Source: Radiobacillus deserti
Lineage (GTDB): Bacteria > Bacillota > Bacilli > Bacillales > Amphibacillaceae
Assembly: GCF_007301515.1 (NCBI RefSeq)
Contig: NZ_CP041666.1
Coordinates: 3,534,001 to 3,598,000 of the forward strand
Direction of reading: 5' to 3'
DNA: 64,000 nt
Of the stretch, positions 46,054 through 55,229 are shown in pieces; position 1 is the stretch's first letter; every line of letters begins with the position of its first letter. The notes below the pieces were generated by a model. It searched no databases and was not told the DNA's origin. It saw nothing but the letters and a program-made list of their open reading frames with translations. The translations under genes were made by a program, and so were the position numbers.

Positions 46054-46851
46054 TTAAACTACCTCATAGAGATTCGTAGGTGTTGTTGGGTCGGTATCAC
46101 ATAAGTCTACACCATTTCCAATTTGGAAACCTCTCTCTGTTAAAATGTTGGAAACTGACATTCTCGCTAGATCCTTCATGTTGTTATCTTTACTAAGGTG
46201 TGCCAAATAAATACGCTTTGTTTTGTTCCCAATAATATCGCTTAAAGCAAGTCCACAATCATCGTTGGAAACGTGACCAGAATCCCCTAGAATTCTTCGT
46301 TTTACATTCCACGGATATCTACCCATTCTTAACATGGATACGTCATGATTAGCTTCAAAGATGAGCGCATCTGCATCCTCCACCGTTTTCTTAATATGCT
46401 CCGATACATAGCCTAAATCTGTCACGAGTGCTACTTTTTTTCCATTATGATGAAAGGTAAAAAACATCGGCTCTGCAGCATCATGAGATACACCAAAGGA
46501 TTCTACATCCATATCACTAAACGTTTGAACTTGGTTCGTCTCAAAAATAAATTTTTGATCGAGACTTATCTTTCCAATATGCCCCTCCATCGCCTGCCAC
46601 GTTTTTTCATTAGCATAAATGGGAAGATTGTATCTCCGTGCCATAATTCCAAGTCCTTTAATATGGTCACTATGCTCATGAGTAACAAGAAGCTTGGTAA
46701 GACTATTTGGATCGATATGGACTTCCCCAAGCAAACGCTCCATTTCTTTCCCGCTTAAACCAGCATCTACAAGAATTTTTTCTTTTTCTGTTGCCACGTA
46801 GAATGCATTTCCCGTACTTCCAGATGCAAGTACACTAAATGTTAACGTCAT
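46054..46851 (-). CDS. walJ: WalJ/YycJ metallo-beta-lactamase fold protein
   Basis: 265 aa from the ATG overlapping the walI stop (ATGA); an ATG at 46866 is in frame. Metal-binding motif THEHSDHIKGL, plus FEANHDVSML and SGHVSNDD. Bacillus YycJ affects cell-wall/ DNA repair-linked processes; exact enzymatic role is not firm. Co-transcribed with walRKHI. Confidence 0.93.
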   Translation of the reverse strand: MTLTFSVLASGSTGNAFYVATEKEKILVDAGLSGKEMERLLGEVHIDPNSLTKLLVTHEHSDHIKGLGIMARRYNLPIYANEKTWQAMEGHIGKISLDQKFIFETNQVQTFSDMDVESFGVSHDAAEPMFFTFHHNGKKVALVTDLGYVSEHIKKTVEDADALIFEANHDVSMLRMGRYPWNVKRRILGDSGHVSNDDCGLALSDIIGNKTKRIYLAHLSKDNNMKDLARMSVSNILTERGFQIGNGVDLCDTDPTTPTNLYEVV

Positions 46852-47804
46852 TCTTCTCCACTCCAATTTGCTGTATCTAATACTTGTAGAAGTTTTTGTT
46901 TTGCTGTATTCAATACTTTGTTTTCTTCCTCTGTATCTGTTTGTTGTTTCGTAATACTAGCTACTACACTATTTAACGACTCTTTAATGAAGTTGTTCTC
47001 ATCCTTCGTTAATATTAAACCACCTTCAATTGCGTTGACAAAATAATTGTTAGATTCTTTAAAATGAATCTTCCAGGTTGGCGCAAAAACTTGGACACCG
47101 TCTTCTAATGGTGCCAAGGTTAAATAACCAAGTGATGGTTTTTCATTCACCTCTAAAATATTGGACCCACTTACTGGTAAATTTTCAGCATTAAAATACA
47201 CTTGACTTACTGCTTGATAAGGTGTCATAATTTCTTTTTTCTGATCCGCTTGGTCTTCAAGCTCAAGTTCAGACAACATAGTCTGCATATAGGAAGTTGC
47301 TTCGTTGTTATCATTAAGAAAAATGAGTAAAAGCCCTCCTTTATTATAAAAGATTGGCTTATCATCCTTAACCTGAAACAGTACTAATGTGTTTGTTGCC
47401 TCATTTTTTCCCCAAATGGTGTATTGATCTCCAAATGGAACAAATCCACTAATAATCTGTTTCATTTCTTCCTTTGTAGCTTTTTCTTTAATCGGAACAG
47501 GTTTTTCTAATTCCGAAATTAATGTGTTCGTTCCCACAATGGTATATTCCTGCTCCGTTAGAGCATCTAATGCATCCTGTTTAGTAGTGAAATCTACCTG
47601 TTTCGTTGTGATAATTGCTTCCTTTCTCACTTCTTTATCTAGCTTATCTAGTCCCTCTACATTTGCCTTCAACACCTCTTCATCGCTTATGGTTTGATAC
47701 GTGTTTAATTCTTCTTCTTGGCTTGTAAAGTATTGCCTTACAAGAAAAATATCTAAGATAAGGAAGCAGAGAATGAAAAGCGTCTTAATTTGGCCCCATT
47801 GCAT
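46848..47804 (-). CDS. walI: WalI/YycI regulator of WalK
   Basis: 318 aa, membrane protein with an N-terminal transmembrane helix (KTLFILCFLILDIFLV, about 7-22) and an extracytoplasmic domain. With WalH it forms a complex that restrains WalK. Its start overlaps the walH stop by 20 bp. Sequence features of YycI (GQIKTLFI start, large beta-rich domain) are clear. Confidence 0.92.
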   Translation of the reverse strand: MQWGQIKTLFILCFLILDIFLVRQYFTSQEEELNTYQTISDEEVLKANVEGLDKLDKEVRKEAIITTKQVDFTTKQDALDALTEQEYTIVGTNTLISELEKPVPIKEKATKEEMKQIISGFVPFGDQYTIWGKNEATNTLVLFQVKDDKPIFYNKGGLLLIFLNDNNEATSYMQTMLSELELEDQADQKKEIMTPYQAVSQVYFNAENLPVSGSNILEVNEKPSLGYLTLAPLEDGVQVFAPTWKIHFKESNNYFVNAIEGGLILTKDENNFIKESLNSVVASITKQQTDTEEENKVLNTAKQKLLQVLDTANWSGEE

Positions 47805-49143
47805 TCCCTTTCCCTCCTTCCTTCGTATCCTTGAAGGTAATCTCTCGCCATCCTAAGTTATCTCGAATAAACCAGCCTGGTGTTAGCTTAAACACATCTT
47901 GATCACCCGTTTGTTCAATTTGATAACCGATGGAGATATTTTGAATGTTGCTACCAAACTGATCTCGATTATTATTAATATAATGTATTACTTGTTCTCC
48001 AGATTTTAACCATATAGAACTAGGACCACCTAGCGAATCCTTTAATTCAATAAGGGGACGGTTATATTGATAGACACCTGGTCCTTCTCCAGATCCTCGC
48101 ATAATTAATTCTATCGTTGCTAGATTTTTACTTCTGTCAAAGACTGGATATTCTCTATAAAAAAGTCGGTACACCACTCGATTCGGATATGTCTCTAGAG
48201 TATCCATAATATATTCGTCCTGTTTCGTTGTAGTCCAGCCTTTATGCTTATTAATGTATTGAACACTTTGGTTAATGAGCTCAATGGAATCCATCTTAAT
48301 TCTTTCCGATTTTTTTGCATCTGTAAATCGCATGTAATATTCAAAACGACGTAGCATGCCATAGTAATCCGTATAAACCTGTTCGGATGGCAATCCACTT
48401 GGATTACTATCATGGACTACAGAAGGATCACTAAACGTAGCATTAATAAGGTATGGATCTGGATTTATCTTAGATACCGTGTAGGTGCTACGCGTCATCT
48501 CTACACTCTTCATCGGAAGATAAATAGGTGGGAATCCTTCATTATCCTGATAAGCCACGTATTCAATAAGGTCTTTTTCTTCTCTAAATTCTTCGAGACG
48601 ATTTCGAACACCGGGTACGTTTTGCACATTGGCTTTAACCTTAATGCCTGTTTTCGTATTTAAAAATTGAACAACGACGTTTCCTTGATTGTTATTTGGG
48701 AGAATGTAGATTCGATTGAATTCTCCGTTGAATGCTTCAATATTCTCTCCTTCATCTACCACAAATAAATCCTTTATGACCTGAAATGGGATTAACACCG
48801 GAAAAATGACTTCGACTTGATTCTCTTGTTCCGGAATATCTGAATCCGTTAGACTCTCAAATTCAAATAGAGACCAATCATGCATGTATTCATAAAATTT
48901 ATCTTCATCTTCTTTATTTTTAAGCCCATAATGATCATTATTTACTTCCATAATAATATCACTTGGCTCAAGGAGGCTTTTCTTTGTCTCTTCAATCCCC
49001 CCTGTATCTGTTTCAATAAAACGGTTATCATCCATGACGTCGCCACTATTCGGCTTTTGATTCCAAATCCCAAACGTAAGAACCAAACTCAGTATGATCA
49101 AGCCTGCTAATAAAATAGATTTAATGCTCTCTAAGTTCATCAT
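47785..49143 (-). CDS. walH: WalH/YycH regulator of WalK
   Basis: 452 aa, N-terminal transmembrane helix (SILLAGLIILSLVLTFGIW, about 9-27) and a long extracytoplasmic region. Controls WalK together with WalI. Overlaps walK at its start by 4 bp (ATGA-type). Normal length for the family. Confidence 0.92.
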   Translation of the reverse strand: MMNLESIKSILLAGLIILSLVLTFGIWNQKPNSGDVMDDNRFIETDTGGIEETKKSLLEPSDIIMEVNNDHYGLKNKEDEDKFYEYMHDWSLFEFESLTDSDIPEQENQVEVIFPVLIPFQVIKDLFVVDEGENIEAFNGEFNRIYILPNNNQGNVVVQFLNTKTGIKVKANVQNVPGVRNRLEEFREEKDLIEYVAYQDNEGFPPIYLPMKSVEMTRSTYTVSKINPDPYLINATFSDPSVVHDSNPSGLPSEQVYTDYYGMLRRFEYYMRFTDAKKSERIKMDSIELINQSVQYINKHKGWTTTKQDEYIMDTLETYPNRVVYRLFYREYPVFDRSKNLATIELIMRGSGEGPGVYQYNRPLIELKDSLGGPSSIWLKSGEQVIHYINNNRDQFGSNIQNISIGYQIEQTGDQDVFKLTPGWFIRDNLGWREITFKDTKEGGKGNAMGPN

Positions 49144-50960
49144 CGATTCCTCCGCTTCTTCTGCATCAGCGGAAGGACAAAGAGAATTGTAGTCCCTTTC
49201 CCTTCTTTACTTTCAGCCCAAATATGACCGTTATGTGCTTCAACTAGTTCTTTTGCAATGGCAAGACCTAATCCCGTTCCTCCTAAATTTCGTGAGCGCG
49301 CCTTATCTGCACGATAAAATCGTTCAAATATTTTATCTACCTTTTCTTTCGCAATGCCAACTCCCTGATCCGCAATACTTATAACGACTCTTCTGCGTTC
49401 CTTGACAATCTTGAATGTAATTTTTCCACCCTCTGGTGAGTATTTAATCGCATTGGATATAATGTTATCGATAACCTGGGTCATTTTATCTTTGTCTAAC
49501 CACACTAACACATGGTCACGTGGAAATTGTCTCTCAAACAAAATATCCTCTGATTTATTCATTTCAAAGCGATCTATAATGTGATGGAAATATTGAACAA
49601 AATCCACTTTTTCCTTATATAAGGTATGTCCTTTGTTATCCATCTTCGATAGTTGCAATAAGTCATTAACAAGCCGAATCATCCGCTCTGTTTCCGTTTG
49701 CGTAACATTTAAAAATTTAGGTGCAATCTCTTGATCTTCCCATGCCCCATCCGTTAAAGCTTCTAGATAACTTCGCATCGTTGTTAGTGGTGTACGTAAC
49801 TCATGCGATACGTTGGAAACGAATTCCCGTCGTTCTTTTTCTACTTTTTCTTGCTCTGTTACATCACTAATCACTGTAATAAAACCGGAAACGTGTTCAT
49901 CCTCATCTTGAACAGCTGAGAAATTTGCACGCAATAAGAAAAACTGCTCATCATCACTAAGATCCAAAATTCGTGAACCGGTTATTTCCGTATCCAGAAC
50001 ATCTGAAATTTCTTCTTCCATATTAAGCACATCTGTTAAAAGTCTTCCTTTCACATCATCAAAACTAGTGCCTAATAAGTCTTCGGCAGATTCATTCATT
50101 AAGGTAATGTGACCGGAAGTGTCTGTAGCAATAACACCGTCAGACATGTTTGATAAAACAGAGCTTAGCTTTCTTCGTTCTCCTTCGGTCGTTACATGAG
50201 CTTGCCGCAGCCGATCACTCATATCATTAAATGTTGTCCCTAATTGACCAATTTCATCATTTCCATAAACGTTTACCTTTTGAGAGAAATCCCCTGTTGC
50301 TAAAATACTAGCTTGTTTTCGCATTTCTGTAATAGGTCTCGTAATCGTTCGAGCAACCAAAATCCCCAAAACTGCAGAAATAATGACAGCGATGACGGTG
50401 CCTCGAAGAAAAATTTCATTGACACGTTGAAGCTGATCATAAATACTTTCCATACTTGCCACAATATAAATCGCCCCGATAGCTTCATCGCCATTCTTGA
50501 TCGGCACCGTTCGAACTTGTATCCGATCTAAACTTCCTTGCTCTCGCATTTCAGTTGTAGATGGGGTACCAAATATAATCGATTGCGTGATTCGTTCCTC
50601 CGTAATTCTTTTTCCGATTAATTCTTGATCATCCTTTGTTCCAATAACTCGATACTGGTTATCGATGACCTTTAAATCCGAAAACAATTCACTATCGTAG
50701 GTTTCAATAATACTGGCCACTTCTTGCTTTAATGTTGGTCCTTCTCCGCCTTCTGTTCGCTCTTTAGTAAAGGCTTGCTCCAGATATTCTGTTAACCCTT
50801 TAATTCGCTGAGTCATTGTATCTTCAAAGTTACTTTTTAAGCTCTCTTCAAGTCCCCTCACAAAATATGCGCCAATGACCTGAATAGCTAAAAGTAACAA
50901 CAAAATAAGCACGATGATTAACTTCAGCTGTATCGATTGGAAGAAACCTACTTTTTTCAT
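49140..50960 (-). CDS. walK: Sensor histidine kinase WalK
   Basis: 606 aa: two TM helices (about 12-33 and 183-203) flanking an extracellular PAS-like domain, HAMP, PAS (about 260-370), HisKA with phospho-acceptor His (SNVSHELRTPLTTM) and HATPase (NIISNAIKYSPEGG, DQGVGI, GTGLGLAIAKEL). Essential kinase of the WalKR wall-homeostasis system. Its gene starts 7 bp after walR. Confidence 0.97.
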   Translation of the reverse strand: MKKVGFFQSIQLKLIIVLILLLLLAIQVIGAYFVRGLEESLKSNFEDTMTQRIKGLTEYLEQAFTKERTEGGEGPTLKQEVASIIETYDSELFSDLKVIDNQYRVIGTKDDQELIGKRITEERITQSIIFGTPSTTEMREQGSLDRIQVRTVPIKNGDEAIGAIYIVASMESIYDQLQRVNEIFLRGTVIAVIISAVLGILVARTITRPITEMRKQASILATGDFSQKVNVYGNDEIGQLGTTFNDMSDRLRQAHVTTEGERRKLSSVLSNMSDGVIATDTSGHITLMNESAEDLLGTSFDDVKGRLLTDVLNMEEEISDVLDTEITGSRILDLSDDEQFFLLRANFSAVQDEDEHVSGFITVISDVTEQEKVEKERREFVSNVSHELRTPLTTMRSYLEALTDGAWEDQEIAPKFLNVTQTETERMIRLVNDLLQLSKMDNKGHTLYKEKVDFVQYFHHIIDRFEMNKSEDILFERQFPRDHVLVWLDKDKMTQVIDNIISNAIKYSPEGGKITFKIVKERRRVVISIADQGVGIAKEKVDKIFERFYRADKARSRNLGGTGLGLAIAKELVEAHNGHIWAESKEGKGTTILFVLPLMQKKRRNR

Positions 50961-50966
50961 GAAACA

Positions 50967-51668
50967 TTACTCCTGATCTGGATTTCGCAAATAATATCCT
51001 ACACCTCTTCGTGTTACGATCCACATTGGGTTACTTGGGTTTTCCTCAATTTTTTCTCGAAGACGACGTACCGTAACATCGACCGTACGAACATCGCCAT
51101 AGTAATCATAGCCCCATACCGTTTCAAGTAAATGCTCACGAGTCATCACTTGTCCAATGTGTCTTGCTAAATAATGAAGCAGTTCAAATTCACGATGCGT
51201 CAACTCCACTTGTTGACCATCTCTCGTCACGGTGTAAGCATCTGGATGGATGACTAAACTACTAATTTTAATATCCTTCGTTTTTTGTGTGTCCTCCGGA
51301 ATCTGTTGCTGTCTACGTAAGTTTGCTTTTACACGTGCAATTACCTCTCGGTTGCTAAAAGGCTTCGTCACGTAATCGTCGGCACCAAGCTCCAAGCCTA
51401 ATACTTTATCGATTTCTGAATCCTTTGCTGTAATCATAATAATCGGCATGTTATGAGTTTTGCGAACCTCCCGACACACTTCATTACCATCCTTATTTGG
51501 AAGCATAATATCTAACAGAAGTAAATCTGGATTTTCAGACTGGGTTAATTCAATTGCTTCATCCCCATCATATGCACAGATTACTTCATAACCTTCTTTT
51601 TCTAAGTTGAATTTCAATATATCTGCAATTGGTTTTTCATCATCAACAACCAAAATCTTTTGAGCCAT
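50967..51668 (-). CDS. walR: Response regulator WalR
   Basis: 233 aa OmpR-type regulator. Receiver: VVDDEKPIADIL, phospho-acceptor Asp in LLLLDIMLPNKDG, ITAKDSE and DDYVTKPF. Winged-helix C-terminus: LTHREFELLHYLARH, VDVTVRRLREKI and the RRGVGYYLR end. Activates cell-wall autolysin genes. ATG is preceded by GGAGTGAG. First gene of the operon. Confidence 0.97.
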   Translation of the reverse strand: MAQKILVVDDEKPIADILKFNLEKEGYEVICAYDGDEAIELTQSENPDLLLLDIMLPNKDGNEVCREVRKTHNMPIIMITAKDSEIDKVLGLELGADDYVTKPFSNREVIARVKANLRRQQQIPEDTQKTKDIKISSLVIHPDAYTVTRDGQQVELTHREFELLHYLARHIGQVMTREHLLETVWGYDYYGDVRTVDVTVRRLREKIEENPSNPMWIVTRRGVGYYLRNPDQE

Positions 51669-51770
51669 AGTCTCACTCCTATTCCTACTTAAACTCTCTC
51701 TTATTTTAACGTAATTTCATGAAAAAGTCTTTCGACAGTCGATATTGGCAAGTCATCCCATATATATAGA

Positions 51771-51799
51771 AAACCCCTGTCATTCCATGACAAGGGTTT
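51771..51799 (-). terminator. Terminator after the M23 peptidase gene
   Basis: AAACCCCTGTCA / TGACAAGGGTTT around a 5-nt loop, minus-strand T-run. Separates the peptidase from the walR operon. Confidence 0.75.
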
Positions 51800-51814
51800 A
51801 ATTATCAAATTGAA

Positions 51815-53308
51815 TTAGAATTGACCGGATGGATCTATTAGGGAACCATTTTTATACAGCTCAAAATGTAAGTGTACACCAGTAGAATTCCCAGTAGTAC
51901 CCATAACACCAATTTTACTACCTTGTGTTATGGTTTGACCAGCACTTACACTAATGGAAGAAAGGTGTGCATATACCGTACGGTAGCCGTTATTATGGTC
52001 AATGATGATCTTATTTCCATAACCACCATCGTCCCATCCAGCAGATACAACCGTCCCATTATCTGCAGCGAGAATATTACGGTTGCTTACTCCAGAAATA
52101 TCAATTCCTTTATGGAAAGAGCCCCATCTATGGCCTAATCCACTTGTGATAAATCCACCAACAGCAGGCCATTGCAAGTCTCCTGTTCCTCTAGAAGGTA
52201 CTACCTTTGTTCCTTTTATAACGATTTCTTTTACAGGTTCTTTGGTCACTTTTTCGTTTAAAGCTTTTTTAGAAGAGATATTCCCGTTTACTTTTTGAAT
52301 GGCGTAATGAACCTGTTTAGACCCTTCCTGGCCTTTTTGTTTCACTTTTGTCTGTCCTTTATATAAATCATCAGATTCAATGACTTCTTTTTTATACGGA
52401 ATGGTTTCGTCTACTAGCTTTTCTTCTTGAACGACAACATCGATAAATGGTTCATAATCCGTAACATTGATTTCTTGTCCAATCTGTAAAAGAGTCTCTT
52501 CAGTAATTTCTGGGTTTAATTCTAGTAATTTTTCTGTATCTAAGTTATACTTGGCTGCAATTTCTCCTAGTACTTCACCTTTTTGCACTTTATGAACCTT
52601 TTCCTTTAACGTACCTTTTTGTAAAAGCTTTAGGCCCTGCTCCACCGATAGAAGATCCTTTTCTTCTGCTTTTTCCTTGGTAATCGTAACCTCTTCCGAT
52701 AGATTTACATCTGTAATAATAGATTCGCCAACAGAAAGTTCCTTCTTCGGTCTTAAGACAACCTCTTTTAAACCAGGCACTACTACTTTTTCACTAAGTT
52801 TGCTAGTTTCCTCAAGTTTTTCTAATACTTCAGGCTTAACATATTTCTCCTTTAATTCATTTAGTGCTAGTTTTGCTGCTTCTTCACTCTCAAAATAACC
52901 GACTACGTTCTCCCCAACTTTTAACACATAAGCATTTACTTTAATGGTAAGCTCATCCTCAAGAGCATTTAATACTTCACTGTTCTCTGATGGTTCATTA
53001 AATACTTTTTCAGGAATATAGGAAATCGTTTCTCCAACAGTATATGAATAGTCTTTTTTGCCTTTTTTCTTTTCTTCTACTAGATTGTTTACAAAGGACT
53101 CAATGACTTCTTTACTATCCACAGTACCAAAATGTTCTCCGTTCACGTAAACATGATAGACAGTAGACAAGTCACTGTTTTCTTCTCCATAGATAACTTG
53201 GAAGGTTAAGCTTAAACCAATGCAAGTTGTGATGGCTGTTTTCTTCCATAGACTATAGTTGCTTTTATTTTCTGAATCTAGCATTTGTTTTGTTCTCGTA
53301 TTCCACAT
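51815..53308 (-). CDS. Peptidoglycan M23 metallopeptidase with LysM and G5 domains
   Basis: 497 aa, secreted or anchored by an N-terminal hydrophobic stretch (about 25-40). LysM (KVQKGEVLGEIAAKYNLDTE) at about 242-285, then a G5-like stretch (EEKLVDETIPYKKEVIESDD) and the C-terminal LytM/M23 domain with HKGIDISG, TVYAHLSS and HLHFELYKNG zinc ligands. Endopeptidase that remodels cell wall. Sits between purA and walRK, the usual place for this gene in bacilli; WalR regulates such genes elsewhere (inference). Confidence 0.93.
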   Translation of the reverse strand: MWNTRTKQMLDSENKSNYSLWKKTAITTCIGLSLTFQVIYGEENSDLSTVYHVYVNGEHFGTVDSKEVIESFVNNLVEEKKKGKKDYSYTVGETISYIPEKVFNEPSENSEVLNALEDELTIKVNAYVLKVGENVVGYFESEEAAKLALNELKEKYVKPEVLEKLEETSKLSEKVVVPGLKEVVLRPKKELSVGESIITDVNLSEEVTITKEKAEEKDLLSVEQGLKLLQKGTLKEKVHKVQKGEVLGEIAAKYNLDTEKLLELNPEITEETLLQIGQEINVTDYEPFIDVVVQEEKLVDETIPYKKEVIESDDLYKGQTKVKQKGQEGSKQVHYAIQKVNGNISSKKALNEKVTKEPVKEIVIKGTKVVPSRGTGDLQWPAVGGFITSGLGHRWGSFHKGIDISGVSNRNILAADNGTVVSAGWDDGGYGNKIIIDHNNGYRTVYAHLSSISVSAGQTITQGSKIGVMGTTGNSTGVHLHFELYKNGSLIDPSGQF

Positions 53309-53710
53309 GGAAAAATCCTCCTATAAAACCCTGACTAGTGCATATTTTAAAACCTGCTGTACGTCTCTTTTGCTCCTTACCTAATCTATCATAGGAGATA
53401 GGAAGAAAGAAATAGATATGAAGCTATTGTAAAGGAACTGTATAATAGCTTCCAAATTTATACAAATTATAATTGTAAAATAGGAAAAAAGGTGAAAAAT
53501 GTAACTTTTTGGTAGGGTTTTTAAAGTGGAATTTTTCAATTATGTTACAAAAATTTCCTTGTGTTAGGTGGAAATACCCACCTTTTCTGTTCAATCTTTT
53601 GAGTAAATGAAATGAGGGTGTGACAAAAGTTTTATACATATAACAAAATCCGAACCTTTATTCAGGATTCTTTCAAAAGAGTCGAATAAAGGTTCGGAAT
53701 TAGGTTCCAC
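53309..53710. other. Intergenic region between the M23 peptidase and purA
   Basis: Contains the purA terminator and the promoter of the M23 gene. The minus-strand frame 53424-53639 has no ribosome binding site and is not a gene. Confidence 0.5.
53650..53697 (-). terminator. Terminator after purA
   Basis: CCGAACCTTTATTC / GAATAAAGGTTCGG, 14-bp perfect stem (20-nt loop), followed on the minus strand by ATTTTG. Confidence 0.85.
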
Positions 53711-55001
53711 TTATTTGGCATAAACACTTCTTACAACATTCGTTTGTGATCGATCTGGACCAACTGAAAAAAATGGACAAAGGGATCCCCGTCAGTTGGG
53801 ATATACGCTCCAAGTAATGTCTTGCGTTTTCAGGTAAATTGTCTAAGCTTTTCACACCCGTAATATCTTCCGTCCAACCAGGTAATTCTTCATAGACTGG
53901 CTTACATTGCGCTAAGGTTTTTAGGCTTGCTGGGAATTCTTCTATTACTTTCCCTTCATACTCATACGCCGTACAAATTTTGAGTGTCTTGATTCCGGTC
54001 AATACATCCAAAGAATTTAAGGAAAGATCCGTGATTCCACTTACACGGCGAGCATGTCTTACAACTACGCTGTCAAACCAACCAACACGACGTGGTCTCC
54101 CTGTCGTTGTACCATATTCTCGTCCAACTTCGCGGATTTGATCTCCAATTTCATTGTTCAGCTCTGTAGGGAATGGTCCATCTCCTACTCTTGTCGTATA
54201 TGCTTTGGAAACCCCAACAACGTGTTCAATTTTGGACGGGCCAACACCGGATCCAATCGTCACTCCTCCTGCAATTGGGTTAGAGGATGTAACAAATGGA
54301 TATGTACCTTGGTCTATATCAAGCATAACACCTTGGGCACCCTCAAATAATACTCTTCGTCCAGCATCTAATGCATCGTTTAAGACAACAGACGTATCAC
54401 ATACGTATTTTGCAACTTGCTGTCCATATTCGTAGTATTCATCTAAGATACTTTCTACGGAGATTGGTTCTTTATCATAGAGCTTTTCAAATACGCGATT
54501 TTTTTCCTTTAAATTTTGCTCAAGCTTTTCTTTAAAGGCTTCTTTATCTAATAAATCGGCTACTCGAATTCCTACGCGGGCAGCTTTATCCATATAGGCA
54601 GGGCCAATCCCTTTCTTCGTTGTTCCGATTTTGTTGATTCCTTTTTCTTCCTCTTGTAAAACATCTAGTGCAAGGTGATAAGGCAATATCACATGTGCAC
54701 GATTAGAAATTCTAAGGTTATCTGTGTTAACTCCTTTATTATGTAAATAAGCTAACTCTTCTACTAATGCTTTAGGGTCTATTACCATTCCATTTCCAAG
54801 CACGCAGATTTTATCTTTGAAAAAGATACCAGATGGAATTAAGTGTAGCTTGTACGTGATACCGTCGAATTTAATCGTATGACCGGCATTATTACCACCT
54901 TGGTAACGCGCAACTACCTCTGCATTTTGTGATAGAAAGTCGGTTATCTTTCCTTTTCCTTCGTCGCCCCACTGTGTTCCTACTACAACTACTGAAGACA
55001 T
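53711..55001 (-). pseudogene. purA: Adenylosuccinate synthetase, C-terminal frameshift in a T7 run
   Basis: First committed step of AMP synthesis from IMP. All landmarks are present: GTQWGDEGKGK, GNNAGHTI, GPAYMDKAARVG, TTTGRPRRVGWFD. The frame stops correctly except at the end: the reading gives LSIFFSWSRSITNEC and stops at 53700. If the seven-T run at 53767-53773 (gene strand) had six, the end becomes SIFSVGPDRSQTNVV and RSVYAK-stop at 53711, the normal PurA end. Because purA is nearly essential, a sequencing or assembly indel is the simplest reading. As read it is a 433-aa protein with a foreign ~20-residue tail. Confidence 0.9.
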
Positions 55002-55054
55002 GTAGGCACCCCCGCCTTATATTCTAATATTTGCATTTTACTCACAACACGCTA

Positions 55055-55083
55055 AGTTTAACAATGTAAAAATGGATTGTCAA
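55055..55083 (-). promoter_or_regulatory. purA promoter
   Basis: TTGACA (55078-55083, complement), 17-bp spacer and TAAACT (55055-55060): a good sigma-A promoter about 55-85 bp upstream of the purA ATG. Confidence 0.6.
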
Positions 55084-55092
55084 TCGAAATTC

Positions 55093-55129
55093 ACGAACAT
55101 TATTAAACGATATGGTTGTTTTTGTTCGT
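55093..55129 (-). promoter_or_regulatory. PurR-box-like inverted repeat upstream of purA
   Basis: ACGAACA (55093-55099) and its inverted copy TGTTCGT (55123-55129) just upstream of the -35 element. PurR of bacilli binds paired CGAA-containing boxes in this position; the spacing here (27 bp between the CGAA cores) is longer than I would expect, so this is a candidate only. Confidence 0.4.
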
Positions 55130-55180
55130 GTACCATTCGACAGGTGACAGGCACGACCCGAGTTTGCTCGAATTTTGTCT

Positions 55181-55221
55181 AAGAAAAGAGACACTATTCA
55201 AAGAATAGTGTCTCTTTTCTT
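55181..55221 (-). terminator. Terminator after dnaB
   Basis: AAGAAAAGAGACACTATTC / GAATAGTGTCTCTTTTCTT, 19-bp perfect stem with a 3-nt loop, with T-rich tails on both strands. Confidence 0.9.
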
Positions 55222-55229
55222 ATTTTATA

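Noticed and set aside
53424..53639. Minus-strand ORF of 71 aa
   Set aside because: No start signal and A/T-rich intergenic composition between purA terminator and the M23 gene.
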